Source: Antonospora locustae
Taxonomy: Eukaryota; Microsporidia
DNA: 64,000 nt
Assembly (NCBI GenBank): GCA_007674295.1
Contig: CM017450.1
Coordinates: forward strand, 124,001-188,000
Direction of reading: 5' to 3'
Of the stretch, positions 29,931-43,700 are shown piece by piece (the first letter of the stretch is position 1; each line of letters starts with the position of its first letter). The notes beneath the pieces are model-generated. The model was given only the letters and a program-made list of their open reading frames with translations. It was not told the DNA's origin and ran no database searches. Position numbers and translations under genes: made by a program.

Positions 29931-32900
29931 TTGACTACTGTGTTGTACACTTTACCTAGTTCACAATTTATACTCATCGATAATCTTTATTTAGTTGAGT
30001 ATTGAAATTATAACTTTTGTTTATATTGTAGCTACTATAATATTTTTCACATATATTGATTTTATTATTTGATATATTTTTGATAATAACTAATATAAGT
30101 ACATTTGTTTGTTAAAAAATATTTTATTTAAAACTTTAATAATAATTATTCTTTGTATTTATATTTTTGTATATAGAATAGTATTGCATTAACTTTAACC
30201 TTATTTTTTATGTAACTGTAATATTTAAAAAACTTGTCACTTTATTTATATCGAGAATGTTATTACTTTTTGTTATTAATTTTTGACAAAGTTAATTGAT
30301 TATGCCTCAATTTTTATAACGAGTTTTGCATTTTACAATAATATGTAAAGTTATTGTCAAAGTTACTAAAATTCAGAATCAAGTAATTCTAGTATGTCTA
30401 ATTTATCATGATATTATAAGTCATAAATAATATTAACTGTTATTTGACTTTTAAACACATATAAATATATAACTAAATACAAAATATGCAATTTTAGTCA
30501 TTATTATATAATTAATTTTTTATACTTTAATCACTTACAACTAAACAAATTATTTTTAAAATTATCTTAATATTTGTCAATGTTCAATAAATAAGGCAAG
30601 GAATTTAAGATTATTGTACATAAATATGACAACAATAATGGCCCTCTTTTCCGTATCAACTGTGAAGGTAGTTCAATAAAGGATTACTAATTGACGCTAT
30701 CCGATATAAGCACACATGAATTTTGGTTATCTAAAGTTTTATTGACGCTATTACTTCTAAAAATATTTATTGTATATTCTTTACGAAGAATAATTGAATT
30801 AAAGAATATATCAAAAAGTAAAGTGCGCTATGCAGACTATAAAGTTTAATCAAATAAAGCTTTAGAATCAAGTTAGACATATGTGATTTACTAATGAAAC
30901 TATCGTCTAAAGAAAATTAACAAATTTATTCAGTATCATTTAATTAATTTCTAAAATAACTAGAACCTACCTACTAATTAATTTATTAGTAAGTATATAA
31001 ATATGTTTTAATCTATAAAATTTCTTCTACATAGTGGTATGAGGTATTTCTAAACATATTTATATAAGTTTATACCTCTCTTCACTATTTTTAATAAATG
31101 TATACCGTATAAAATCACAATTATTTTTATATAATCTCTTCATCTGTATGTTAGTCATACATAGTTAAGCACTAAGACTTTGTTATTAAATATTTCTACA
31201 TATACGTGTTCATTTTATCTAAATACATATGACTTAACGTTCTTTGATAATATTAATAACTTTATTGAAAAATTTTCTTTAAAGAAAATAATACTAAAAT
31301 GCCTTAAAAGTCGATAAGTGAATGTCTTACTTTTTTGCCATCAAAAGATCGTGAATAGTAATGTGGATGTTGTTACAAAAACCTACAGCGGACTACTGTA
31401 TCTTGTCCATCTTTTATGAGCACTTTTGTCATCTTATATTTTAAAATTGTTATAAAAGAAGTAAAAAAATACATACATATATGAATGTTGATAAATAATA
31501 TTTTAAATGTGTATGATATACATTAAATTTTAAATAAGCAAAAAAACAACCGAATTCTCAAATATTCATTAAATTTTTGATAATAGGTTAATATATCATA
31601 ATTACATAATAAATAACACACAATTAACTCTATAACAGTTTAATGTAAAATAACTTAATTATAAAAATATTTAACATACATTTTTCAAAGAAAAATATTA
31701 TGATGTAAAATTGTGATATTATATTATCTATATTTAAATCGTATAAATATAAAATTCAAAAACAATATTATATTCAATATTTATGTAAGTCATTTTACTT
31801 TATTTAAAATGTCCTAAAACTAAAATATCAGATGATTTTTTTAAGTTTTTGAGTATTAATTCTGTTAAACCTATTCACTAAGATAAATAACATAGTATTA
31901 GGTCATAATTTGAAAAGATAATGTATTAAAGAAACATCTTAAGTCTGCGAGAAAACTTGTAATTCAATCCTAAATTGCGACATACTTAAGATGCTAGTCT
32001 AGATGAGAACATTTAAGACCTTTTCTTTTTAACAACATTGTAGTATCAATGACATCGGTATAGCGGCTAATATGTTTGTGCCTGCAGAGATTAGTTCAAA
32101 TGTTCAGCATGGTAGCAATGGAACTATGTTACTAAAATAACTAGATAGATCCCAAATAAGGTATTTTACCTTTTAATAATTTCATCAAGCTTGAATAAAG
32201 GTAAAATGATATTAAGAAACAACAGTTTAGATTTCTATGATGTTTTTAGAATAAATGCATCTTGTTTTAGCCAAGTAGAATGGTTGTTCATTATAGGACT
32301 TTCGAATCCAGTGAAATCTTTGTACTTGTCCGTATGGCACATCCCTAGCAGCTACATGCATGCGCTGAATTATCACATAATCACATCTTCTCTCTAGATA
32401 TCCCCAGAATTTGAAAATGCTAGTAAAATTCTTAAACTACCTTTGAATATATTAATATTAAAAGTTTTTATTATAACGTAAGTACAAAAATATGTAATAA
32501 GTATTTCTAAACTTTTTAATTTTGAAATTTTTATACATTTTTATTTACTTTCAATATATATTGTTAAAAATCTTGAATTTTAAAGTTTTTTTAGTAAAAC
32601 ATTTTAACTATTTAAAATGTTAACTGTCTTTGCTCATAATTTATGTGTTAATTAGCATGAAAATAAAAAATTTAAATAGTACTTTTAAAGTTTAAATACA
32701 GCTGAGTTAATTTTAAAAGTATAAAGTTGAAAGTAGTTATCGTTATACAAAGAGTTATATTTATATTATATTTAGTTTTTTAATATAACAGTTTTATTAA
32801 CAAAATAATTAAACGAAACTAAAAACAAAAACGCTTCTGACAATAGCTGTAGTCAAACACATGTTTACATATTTTAGCTTTTAAGCACAATGTATGTGCT

Positions 32901-32971
32901 TTTTATACTTTTGTAGTAAAAGAAATAATTAAATCAAAAAAGGATTTTATAATAGATTTCATATAATTATT
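29931..32971. other. 3.04-kb core between the inverted arms
   Basis: Single-copy A+T-rich DNA. The part 31920-32400 is less A+T-rich by eye and has a 68-codon plus-strand frame whose first codon is TTG, with no family resemblance on either strand. A few further islands (near 30640 and 31320-31430) show short coding-like stretches interrupted by stops. No intact gene, RNA or tandem array is seen. Confidence 0.6.
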
Positions 32972-33352
32972 AACAATATATGTTTATAAAATACATATTT
33001 CTATACCTAATGCTTGAAGTGAAATAGATTGTTAAAGGCCATTCCAACATCAGACCAATAAACTCTACCATATTAATATTCAGATCCACCAAGCACAGTC
33101 TTTCTTAGCTCGCAATCATGTTTGCAACAGTTCTCCTTAATGCAACAGTGTGAACGTTAGTCTCCATGTTCTTTGGAATTTCAATCTCCTCGAGATACTT
33201 TTTGTGGTATAGAGTCGTAACACCATTCTGCGTCATCACATAGAGTGTCACGCATGCCTTGAATCCGTGGTTTTGTTTAGTTTTGCAGCAAGAGACTCAT
33301 ACTTGCGAATATTCGCAATCTTGATCTCTTGCAATATCTCCACAAAAGTGAT
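32972..33352 (-). pseudogene. 5'-truncated non-LTR retrotransposon tail, copy 3 (inner, right arm)
   Basis: Mirror image of copy 2 with the same 5' break (next to GGGATCAC in the other orientation) and the same 3' end; stop codon at 33105-33107 on the minus strand. Confidence 0.75.
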
Positions 33353-36300
33353 CCCTTTACAAATTATAATAAAAGGTATTGATTTAGTTTTTCCAAATTA
33401 AAATAATTATTATAAAACAATAGATTACTAAATATAAATCAGACAGCAATATAAATAAAGATACTTAAAAAATAAAAGCAAAAAAGTATAAAATCTGTTT
33501 ATAAAAAAATATAAATAAACATTTGTATTTAAAATAGTATTTTCGCATTATTTCTTTTATTTCACAACAGAAATTTTATAAAATTTAATAATAAAAAAAG
33601 AACATTTTTAAACAAATATAGAAAAATATTAGTTATTTCATAACTCAATATAACTTAATACATAGAAAACCAGTAGTGGAATTCAGGTTGTAAATTATGC
33701 TCTATAATGCATTATATATACTCGAATAGTTTAACAAAATTAAATGTTATTCATCATTATTAAATAGTATGTGAAATTTGTTTAGATTCAAACTGATAAA
33801 TACAAATTTCTTATAATTGTAAAAATTAGATGTTATATATAGAAAATTTGTAGTTTTTATAATTAAAAATTTTTATGTACCAAAATATAGTATTTTTGAA
33901 AAATATTAAAGTGAAAAACTGTATTAATGTATTCGATAATAGATTTTTGTACTTCTGATTACCTTTAATAAAGAGACTATCAAAAAATACCCGTACAAAG
34001 GATTATAATATAAAAATAGCAAAACGCACATAAGTCTATGTTACAATTATAGTAAGCAATTCATTGTATTTTCAAGATTTATGTGTTGTAAATAAAAAGC
34101 ATAAAGTTGTGTTTGACGCTTAACATTTAACAGAAAATAAATATGTTAATAATCAACCTATATAAATGTATAATTTTTGTAATAAATACTGCAAAAATTT
34201 ACAAACATTAAAAGGATTATTCATTTATATGAACAGACTAAAAAATTCATCATTGTTAAAATAAATTAAATAAAAGTGAATATTATGTAGGTGAAGTTGG
34301 GGTAAACATAAAAAAATAGAACTTTTGTATACTATAGTTTTAATTTTACTGTAATATTTTTTGTGAAATATCCTAAATAAGAGCTTTGTCAATAAAACTA
34401 TTAATAAAAAAATTGAATTTATATTAGGAATATTTTATATCTTAAATTAATTTTAATAAATAAAAATATTTATAGTATTTTTAAGGTAACAACGTGTTCA
34501 TATTTCCATTTAAGAAGTATTTCTAAAACGTATTAGGCGGTTTTGGTTTAAAATGTGCCCTCTGCGTTTTGATTTGCAGATACCTAAGAATCCTATCTAA
34601 ATATTATCAATATAGAAGATGAGATGTAATTATAAGTCATTTGTCAATTATAGCATGCTTTTAATGCATTTATAACTAAGATAAAGATTATTTTAAATAG
34701 AAACTTATCATTATAAAAGTTTTAAAAATATATTAATACTAACTTAAATATCTTATTTTAAGGTTCAATTTATATAACAATAATTAAAAAACATTATTAC
34801 AATTAATAAAAATCAAAAGTTTTATAAAAATTCCATTGCAATCAACAGTTATTATTGTTTTTAATAAGTATGTAAAAAGAAATATTTAATTAGTATATCT
34901 AAAATGAGTACAAAGACATTTTTAATAAACCATACATATATTAAAAAGTTACTATCAAAATATTTAACTACATATAACATATTTTAATTATAACTTATTT
35001 GATCAAGACAAACCTTCATATATAATGTTGAATATGAATTATTATATGCATTTCTATTACAATAACTTTTGTAATTTTGAATTTTATATTATTAAACTTT
35101 TATGTTACTATGAAATAACAATGTATTATTTTCATAATATATACCTTCTGTTCCATGACAATTTCCTATATAGACAGTGACATCTCAAAAAATGATTGCA
35201 TAATCTCAATATAGTAAAATTTAAAATATATACAATAAATGTAATCAACAAAAATGTTCTTAAAAGAAACATAATTGAGGTTAACTTTATCAATAAATAT
35301 ATTTAAATAAAAAGTTATCTACATTATCTTTGTGTTATTAAATAATATTTAACAATCTTTAACATTTATTTAGAAAGATCATTTTTAATATATCCAATGG
35401 TTATTGTGAAATAACTTTCTAGAAACAGTTTCCAGCACTGGACTTGAATAATATTGAAATAATAGTTTCTGAATAAGTGGTTCTATTTTTTAATGGTAAT
35501 ATTTTATTGAAAAAAAAACCACCACATCATGTAATTTAAGACAAAACATACAAGATTGTTACTACAGCTTAAGTTTGTTTTAACTTTATTTTGGGACTTA
35601 AATAATAATATTCTAGTAAAAATATGTTAATGTAGTTTATAAACACAAGGTTGTAGCACAGTAATGAAGAACTAAAAATGAAGGTGATGATACTTATTGA
35701 GTCTGTTATTAGCAATTCTCTTCTAGTAATTGTTTCACAGTGAATTTATATATATAACTAACAAGTTATTATAATTAAATTTTTAGAGTTATAAATTTCT
35801 TCATATTTCCTATTTGAATAACATCAAATATGTTTATTATTACTCCTTATTATTATATCATTCACCTGAATTTACTTTTATTATAAATTATCATTTGTTT
35901 TTTTAAATAATTTTTATACTGATATTTTTTTCATGACTAACTTTCATTATTAGATCAAAGTGGATAACAATCCACATTTGTAAGTTTTATCCACAAAGTC
36001 AATCTTTATATATATTTTTTGAAAAACAGTTTTATTATAAAAATTTTTAAAGCGTACATTCCAACCAAAGAATTTCGAAAGTTTAGCTAACAGAGTAATT
36101 TAGTATGTCATCCAAAATGTCAGTAATACTTATAACTAGATAATGATGCTCAAAAAAATGATTATTATAACAAAAGTTATCAATATCATGATTGTTATTC
36201 CAGCCGCTATATCTTAGGAAGACTATATATCTGTATTAATTATTATTTTTAATGTAGATATAAACTTATTAATTACTATATTAATTTATGTTATCTAAAA

Positions 36301-36796
36301 TAATTGTTTGTTTTGATGAGATGGTATCCTATGGTCTTTTAATGAATTTATTTAAATATTTTTAAAGACTTTTATATTTTTACTTATGATAGTTGTTATT
36401 TTTAATTCTATTTTCAAAATTAGCATTATACAATTCAAAATTTTATAGGAATCTTTATATAAATTGAAACTTCATGCACCCCATAGATGTCAGCAAAAAT
36501 TTAAAATAAATTATATATAATTATTTGGTTTTTAAATCTGTTCGATACTTTAAAAGTTTCAAAGTTTCTATAAACACCTATATATTATAATTATTATTTA
36601 CTATACTTAATAAAACTTCGTTTTATATAATTCTTGATAATAATTTTTTTCTGTTAAATTATCTATTAAAAAAATAACGGCAATTCTATTGTATATAATA
36701 AGTTTGTCTTATATATTACTATATTAATTATACAAATGATTTAATTACTATACTTATATTTAAGTTGAAAGAATTGTGAAAACTATCGCATGTGTA

Positions 36797-37265
36797 TAAT
36801 GCCAAGCATACATATCAAACAGACCAGTGTTTGGCCATAATAAGCCTGATATTGTGGTTTATAATAAAAGTAAGAATGAAGTGACTATTGCAGGAATGAG
36901 AATCACTTTTGTGGAGATATTGCAAGAGATCAAGATTGCGAATATTCGCAAGTATGAGTCTCTTGCTGCAAAACTAAACAAAACCACGGATTCAAGGCAT
37001 GCGTGACACTCTATGTGATGACGCAGAATGGTGTTACGACTCTATACCACAAAAAGTATCTCGAGGAGATTGAAATTCCAAAGAACATGGAGACTAACGT
37101 TCACACTGTTGCATTAAGGAGAACTGTTGCAAACATGATTGCGAGCTAAGAAAGACTGTGCTTGGTGGATCTGAATATTAATATGGTAGAGTTTATTGGT
37201 CTGATGTTGGAATGGCCTTTAACAATCTATTTCACTTCAAGCATTAGGTATAGAAATATGTATTT
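36797..37265 (+). pseudogene. 5'-truncated non-LTR retrotransposon tail, copy 4 (outer, right arm)
   Basis: Mirror image of copy 1, carrying the longer KPDIVVYNKSKNE part; stop at 37147-37149 on the plus strand. The 3' end coincides with the outer edge of the arm. Confidence 0.75.
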
Positions 37266-40200
37266 ATAAATAAATTGTTAATAATTATACAAAATGAGAT
37301 ACGTTAATAAAAATATGTAAAATATTTATAATAATATATATTTATAAAATTGTAAGTATCATGTTCAAAATTTTAATATTTACAAATAAAATTAAACTTG
37401 TTTAAAAATATATTATCGTTTTATTTTATAACAAATTTCTTAGCGTTAACTATAAATTTATAATTTATTATATAACAATACAAAAATTAATTATAAAAAC
37501 ATGATTATTATTAAATCTATCTATATGTGATAGAATTTAATTTCAATAATGCTTCAAAATATTACTTTGTATTATCTTATGATATTACAATTCTACAACT
37601 TTTATAATAATATTATTTGTTAACGAAAATTAAATAAGATCATAAGCATTTTACGATTGCAGTATAGAACAATATACATATTACATTTTAATTTGTAATC
37701 TTGTACAAGTTGAAAATGCAAATTACTTTCCATGGAAATTACAATGATAAACAAAGTAGCATAGATAATCTAAGTTTAAACGTGAAACAAACATTAACAA
37801 GACGTATAAAATTAGGTAATAAGGCTTAAAGTTAAAAAAAAAATACAGAAGAATATTTTTGTGCATTACATTTCTATCAATGGTAATTGTAGATAAAAGA
37901 CTACTATAAATGTGAATTTAAAGATATTTATGATTTTTTATGCTCTTTTAGAATTAACATAAAGAACTAGATTAGAATGGTCATAAATTGAGAAGTTTTC
38001 TTGTAAACAACCAACGAAAATTTTAATTTTATAATAATTAATATATTTAGAACGGAAGATATTAAATAATTTTATGTGAAATTTATAATTTAATACATTT
38101 TAAAAATAAGTTTTTTGAATCTTGAATTTTTTTTAACTTTAACTATGAAAAATATAAAATACGAGGCATATGTCGAATAGAAAAATGTTTTTATTATATG
38201 TAACTTGACTTATACAGAATAATTTATATAGCCAATACTTACTTTAATAAATTTAAATATAGATTGTACCTAATTATTATATTCTAACACACATTTTAAA
38301 ACTTCGAAATATTTTATCATCTAACATTCATATACATTTAATTAATTTTAGTAAAGATTCATTATAATATAATGCTTTATTTAAATATGATCTTGATTTT
38401 ATTAAAAATAAAGATTTCTAAATCACTATCTAAATTTTGTTTTTATTCTCTTTATTTTATTTATGTTTTTTTGACTTTATTAACAATTTTTTATGTAATA
38501 ACAAACCGCTATAATTAATGGTAATCACCACAAACATTTTAGAAATGATTTTTGAAAGTATTATTTGTTAACATAATGATTAATTTAACGGATGTTGGGT
38601 TATTAAAGGAGAATATATTATTTTATTCCTTTTCAACTTAAATGGATAGGTAAAGTCCATTACATTCATATGGCCTATAACCTTGGTTCTCCGCATATTT
38701 CGTTGATATTAGTTAACAAGAATTAATGAAATTATATTAAAAAATACACTTATTATTATTGTTTATTATTCAAAAAATACTGGTGTAATCGTCTTTTATT
38801 ATTATTAAATTTATAATGATTTTTACTTATCAGTACCACTATCGTATTTTATGCATAATACTGTTAAAATAAGTATTTATACAAAATTGTGTAACAAATT
38901 TACTTTTATTTAAAATTTTATTTAAAACTACACAAAAAGAAAATATTTGGCCAATTTTTTCAATATATTACATCTTATCATTGCACACGAGAACTTTCGT
39001 TCATAGGTGCTACTTGTACTTTGAAAACCAACCATATGCTTAAATGTATTTGTTGTGTGCTTTCAGCACAAAAGACAATTATGTTTATTAACTGTGTTTA
39101 TCTTGTTCCTATAATTTATTTTATTAATAATATACTAACTGTTATAATACCTATTATTGATATTTATAAATTCTATTTAAAGATATTTGCATGTTTATAA
39201 TATTTTAAATATTCTTAAATATAAAGTTATATTAATAAACTTTATTTATTCATGATTTAATATCTTATGTTCGTTACATTTATTTTTTATAACTATTTTG
39301 TTGAAAAATCTAATTTCTTTGTTTATTTATAAATACAACTTATAGATTCTTAGATATACTTTATAATCTCTTATTATCGTATTTTGTAATAAAATATAAT
39401 AATATAAAATCGATATTTATTTTATCTCAACATGTAATGTTATAAATTTATATACATATTTAACATTAAATTTTATTTATATTTCATTAAACCTTCTTGC
39501 TGAGTATGAATATAGCAATAATCTTGTACTAGAAACGGTCTCCCGTTAGCTGTTTGAGTATTGTCTGTAATTACAAAGTACTTTCTGAATAAACCCGATT
39601 GTGTTTGAAATATATATTATTCAATAAAATAAAAATAACACATTTAATTTTAGATTACAAATAAACTCTATAACGTAAAATATAATTTTCATAAATACAG
39701 ATAACTTATATTACAAAATTACTCTATTGACTACAATCATAAAGTATTTAAACCTAAACATTTTATCGTTATCCAAAATCTATCATAACTACTACTATAT
39801 CTTTGTTATTTAATATTTATTTACTTTTAATAAAATTTTTCGTAGGTTTTTTAATTTTATAAAAAGCACTAAAAGAATAAATAACTCATAATTAGGCACC
39901 TAAGGCTAATATTTGATAAGTTTTTATTGCTTATTCAAAAATCAAATGACAATCATCAATATAAGTAAAACTCAATTGTAACAGAGCATAATACTAACGA
40001 TATTTACATAATAAAAATGATATCGCTATGCATTGTCTCCACAAACTGCATTTTCTTTGACATTATTTAGTAACATTTTTTTCTATTTTCAAAATACATG
40101 CATAATTTTTATCTTTTTAATACTATTATTATAAAACATGTATCATTACTAATATTTTAAAGTTACTTTTTATTAATAGACACTTTTAATATTATATAAC

Positions 40201-40639
40201 ATTATAATTAAATGTTTTACTTTTATTTAAATATGTTAGGTAAAAAATACACAAATTAAGTAACAATACATCGTTATAAGCAATTAATCAATAGTTAAAT
40301 GAATGTTTTATTAAATAAATTGTAAAAAGACTATTTACAAGGAAAGAAGAGAACTATTTAAAATCAAAAAAGAATGGATAAGTTAATATGAAAATGATGC
40401 TTATAAAACTTGTTTAACACAAAAACGTAAGGAAAACACATAAGGCTATACAATATGTATAGTATATTGATTATTTCTATATTATCATACACAATTATAT
40501 TTAAGTATGAAAATACTAAAAATTGTTTGTTAAATATTGATCATAATGTTTTTAGGATTATTTATTTAGAAATCTATTTTTGTTTTATTCAAATAGTTAT
40601 TATTAAACAGCCTGTTAGAGACAGTTTTCTGCACTATAA
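37266..40639. other. Gene-free A+T-rich flank, right of the inverted repeat
   Basis: Very A+T-rich sequence with no frame above 60 codons that looks coding and no long repeat recognised by eye. A few G+C-richer islands (for example 38590-38700 and 39490-39560) hold no recognisable content. Confidence 0.55.
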
Positions 40640-40745
40640 TCAATAAACTTTGCACATTTGTACTCAGTTACTTCATTCAACAACATTTTTCAGTTCGCAA
40701 TCATGCCTGCAACAATTCTCCACTCATCCTATAGTCTCAAATCAT
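40640..40745 (-). pseudogene. Short diverged remnant of the retrotransposon tail
   Basis: Minus-strand GTGGAGAATTGTTGCAGGCA continues as ATGATTGCGAACTGA, encoding WRIVAGMIAN then a stop. It parallels the terminal RRTVANMIAS of the arm copies, and the downstream bases also show similarity. Only the last few residues and some 3' UTR remain. Confidence 0.5.
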
Positions 40746-43700
40746 TACCATAATGCTTTTAGGAAGAATGAAATTTTTATATGAAGAATTTTTTTTAAAA
40801 GTTATTAATTTAAAAAAATAATTTATTGAAGAGATGTTTTAATTAAAAATATATGTTTTAGTTAATTCATTATTTATGAAAACTTCTATTTTTATTTGTT
40901 ATATATTATGTACACATTTCACTTAACTAGTAAGTTCTGTTTTTATTATAGGTGCTTATTTATAATTAAAACCAGAACAAGGTTGATAATAAAAAAATAA
41001 ATTATTGGTTATGTGTCATATAATTCTTTATATTTTATTTTTTAATTAATAAAAATTACATAATAGAGTTTCGATCAAATATTGTTTTGTTCAGAATAAT
41101 AGAACACTAATAAGATTTTAATAAGTTTACAATATTTACAATATAATAAAATATTAGATTTACATTTTTTTAGTAAACTTTCAATTTTTACTTTATTGGT
41201 CAAAAAGAGAAAATTACTTTTATAAAATGGATATTTGTTTTTAATAATATAAAAATAAAGCACATTGATAACAATTTAATTGTATGTTGTTTTAAATCCG
41301 TATTGTAATGTAAAATATATTAAATTCAACGAAGATTGAAAATATATGCATATATGTAAAATGTAACAAACAGAGACAAATTTATACATTAATGTCTTTA
41401 AAATTAAAAGATATTTAAGAAAGACCATATATATTTTTATATCATCATGAACTATCTAAATACAGTAGAGGCAGTGATCATCTGGTGAATCTTCTCTATA
41501 TAGAGACGAGCAGAGACTCAAATGTAAAAAAGGTCATGAACTGGAAAAATTATCAGGTTGTCAAGATAGTAAATACCCATGTTAAGAATTAAATATAGTC
41601 GAAAACAATGCCAGTTTTTTGTATTTATAAGAACATTTTACAACAATGCTATTAAGAACATACCGAAGCACAAATATCGTGTCTCTATGGAAGTATACAA
41701 ATTATCTATCAAAGCAGTTAAGTTGTTTGTGTATGCGGAGAAAATCCAACCCTACTTATCTAAAAGATAAACAGTATGTATAGCAGTATCCCTTCTTCAT
41801 TTCATCAAAAAGAATACTTTATGAATAAAATATATATGTGATTTTTTATAATCATCTGTGTTAATTTTAGAAAACATAATGATAATTTATTTGTAAATAG
41901 TGATATATAGACCCGTTGCATTATTGTTTAACAATTTTTTTCATATTTAAGTATGATCGGAATTATAATTAGGAAAATGCCTTTTCGTTATTACAAAGTG
42001 TTTCCCGCACTTTTTAAATAATAACATAAATTTTGTTAAACTGGTTTATCCTAATTTTTTATGTATTATGATACCCTTACATTTGTAATGTTAAAATGAT
42101 ATATGGAATAATACTTATACATGATTTTTAAAATGAAAAGTGATAGAATGATGTTAACAAAAATATGATTTTGAATAATTTATATTTTTAAATAGATCAT
42201 CGTTGTTTAAAACGTAATAGAAGAAAAAATAAAATTCCTATTATATTGAATAATTACTGTTTATTAGTGATGATGCATTTAGTACACCTAGAGATGTGGG
42301 GCGCAGCAGAGATACCGCAGCAGGTGGTGGTGGTGCAATGTCTGCATAACTTCACGCGATCATTCTTTGACAAAAATAAATACTCGATGAATGACAAACT
42401 AAGTACCATTGCAACACGAATACAAAGCACAAGTGATAAGTTTTGCCCAAATTTCCTGAAGTAAAATTTTATAAATAAACGGTTACCATAAAACTGACAT
42501 TTGTTTGGAAAGAGCATTTTGGTTTCAGGATCTCAAACGAAAGTATTATTATTATAAATGGGAATGGCAGCAATAGGTATGGCGGAGAATGCTTCTGTAT
42601 TGACAAAACTGTAAAAGCATTAAATGCATATTGTGAATTTGTAAAAGATTTGGATGTTTCCTATTTTCGCAAACCATTGTAACTAACCATTTTATGTAAT
42701 TCTTAGAAATAGGTTGATAATTGAAAATGAAGAGAATGTGAACCAATTTTTCTGAGTGTAATAAAATAAGATATATATAACGAAGGGTTAACGAAAACCG
42801 AGATGAATACAACGTGTAGTACAATAGTTATAAGATTGATTAAAATAATGAGTGGTATACACCCTTTTAATTTTACACTCTCACAAATATAGGGTTGTCT
42901 TGATCCTTTGCTATCACGCATTGAGGTACAAATTATGTGGTATGATACAAAGATGGATGATCCACAACATTCAGAAGACGATTACAAAAGATTTAATTCT
43001 ACACACTGCAAATTGTTTATTCAGATGAGTATGTTCAGGGAAATGTAGTCTGTGTTTAAAATAAGTCACGATTTGTTGATTGCGCTATCATATAAGTTTT
43101 GGTTAACGATATTACAGAACCTTTTAATCTGAAACCTGCTAAGGCTCCATTTCCAATCAATAAAATAAATTGAAACATGTCATATTCGCATAAATGATTT
43201 CTTTCTATGCGTCCTTAAAACATAAAATACAAAGAACGAATGGGACACATTATTTAATATTTGAGAGTTTTAGTGATTATTGAACCTGATTCAACTTAAC
43301 CGCCACTAAGAATAAAATGTTATCTGCTTTCAAATCATCGTTACCTACCTGTAAAATATTTTTACAAAAATTTATTCTTTTCGGAATTGAAGCACAAACA
43401 ATACTTTTTTTATTGGGTTGGACACTAGAAGGACTGTTTTGTCGCACAACTCAGTTGAATATAATTTTGAACGTTTATCAAAGCAATAAACCCTCATCTT
43501 TCTTTTCCCTGTACAAAACACTCATATCTTTTTTAATAAAGGGCCTGGGAGAGAAAATAAAGGAGACTTGTCTCTGACCATTAGAACATACAAAAAAATC
43601 ACAGAGTGAGGAATCAGATCAATTCTCACAAGCATTATTCTGTAATAACAATATCGATTTGAGAAATGCATATCGTGTCACAATGTAGGGTAACTTATTG

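Larger units (their letters stand above)
32972..37265 (-). repeat. Large inverted repeat, right arm (about 4.3 kb)
   Basis: Reverse-complement partner of 25636-29930, 4294 bases, differing by isolated substitutions where compared. The inner edge is AACAATATATGTTT; the outer edge is AAATATGTATTT, after which the sequences diverge. The near-equal lengths and near identity in A+T-rich DNA that should drift fast imply a recent duplication or ongoing gene conversion. Confidence 0.93.

Noticed and set aside
32191..32397. 68-codon frame in the inverted-repeat core as a gene
   Set aside because: Starts with TTG, no family, and short for the amount of sequence scanned.
25636..37265. Organellar or viral inverted repeat
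   Set aside because: No rRNA, tRNA or organelle/virus genes inside; flanks are nuclear genes of normal composition.
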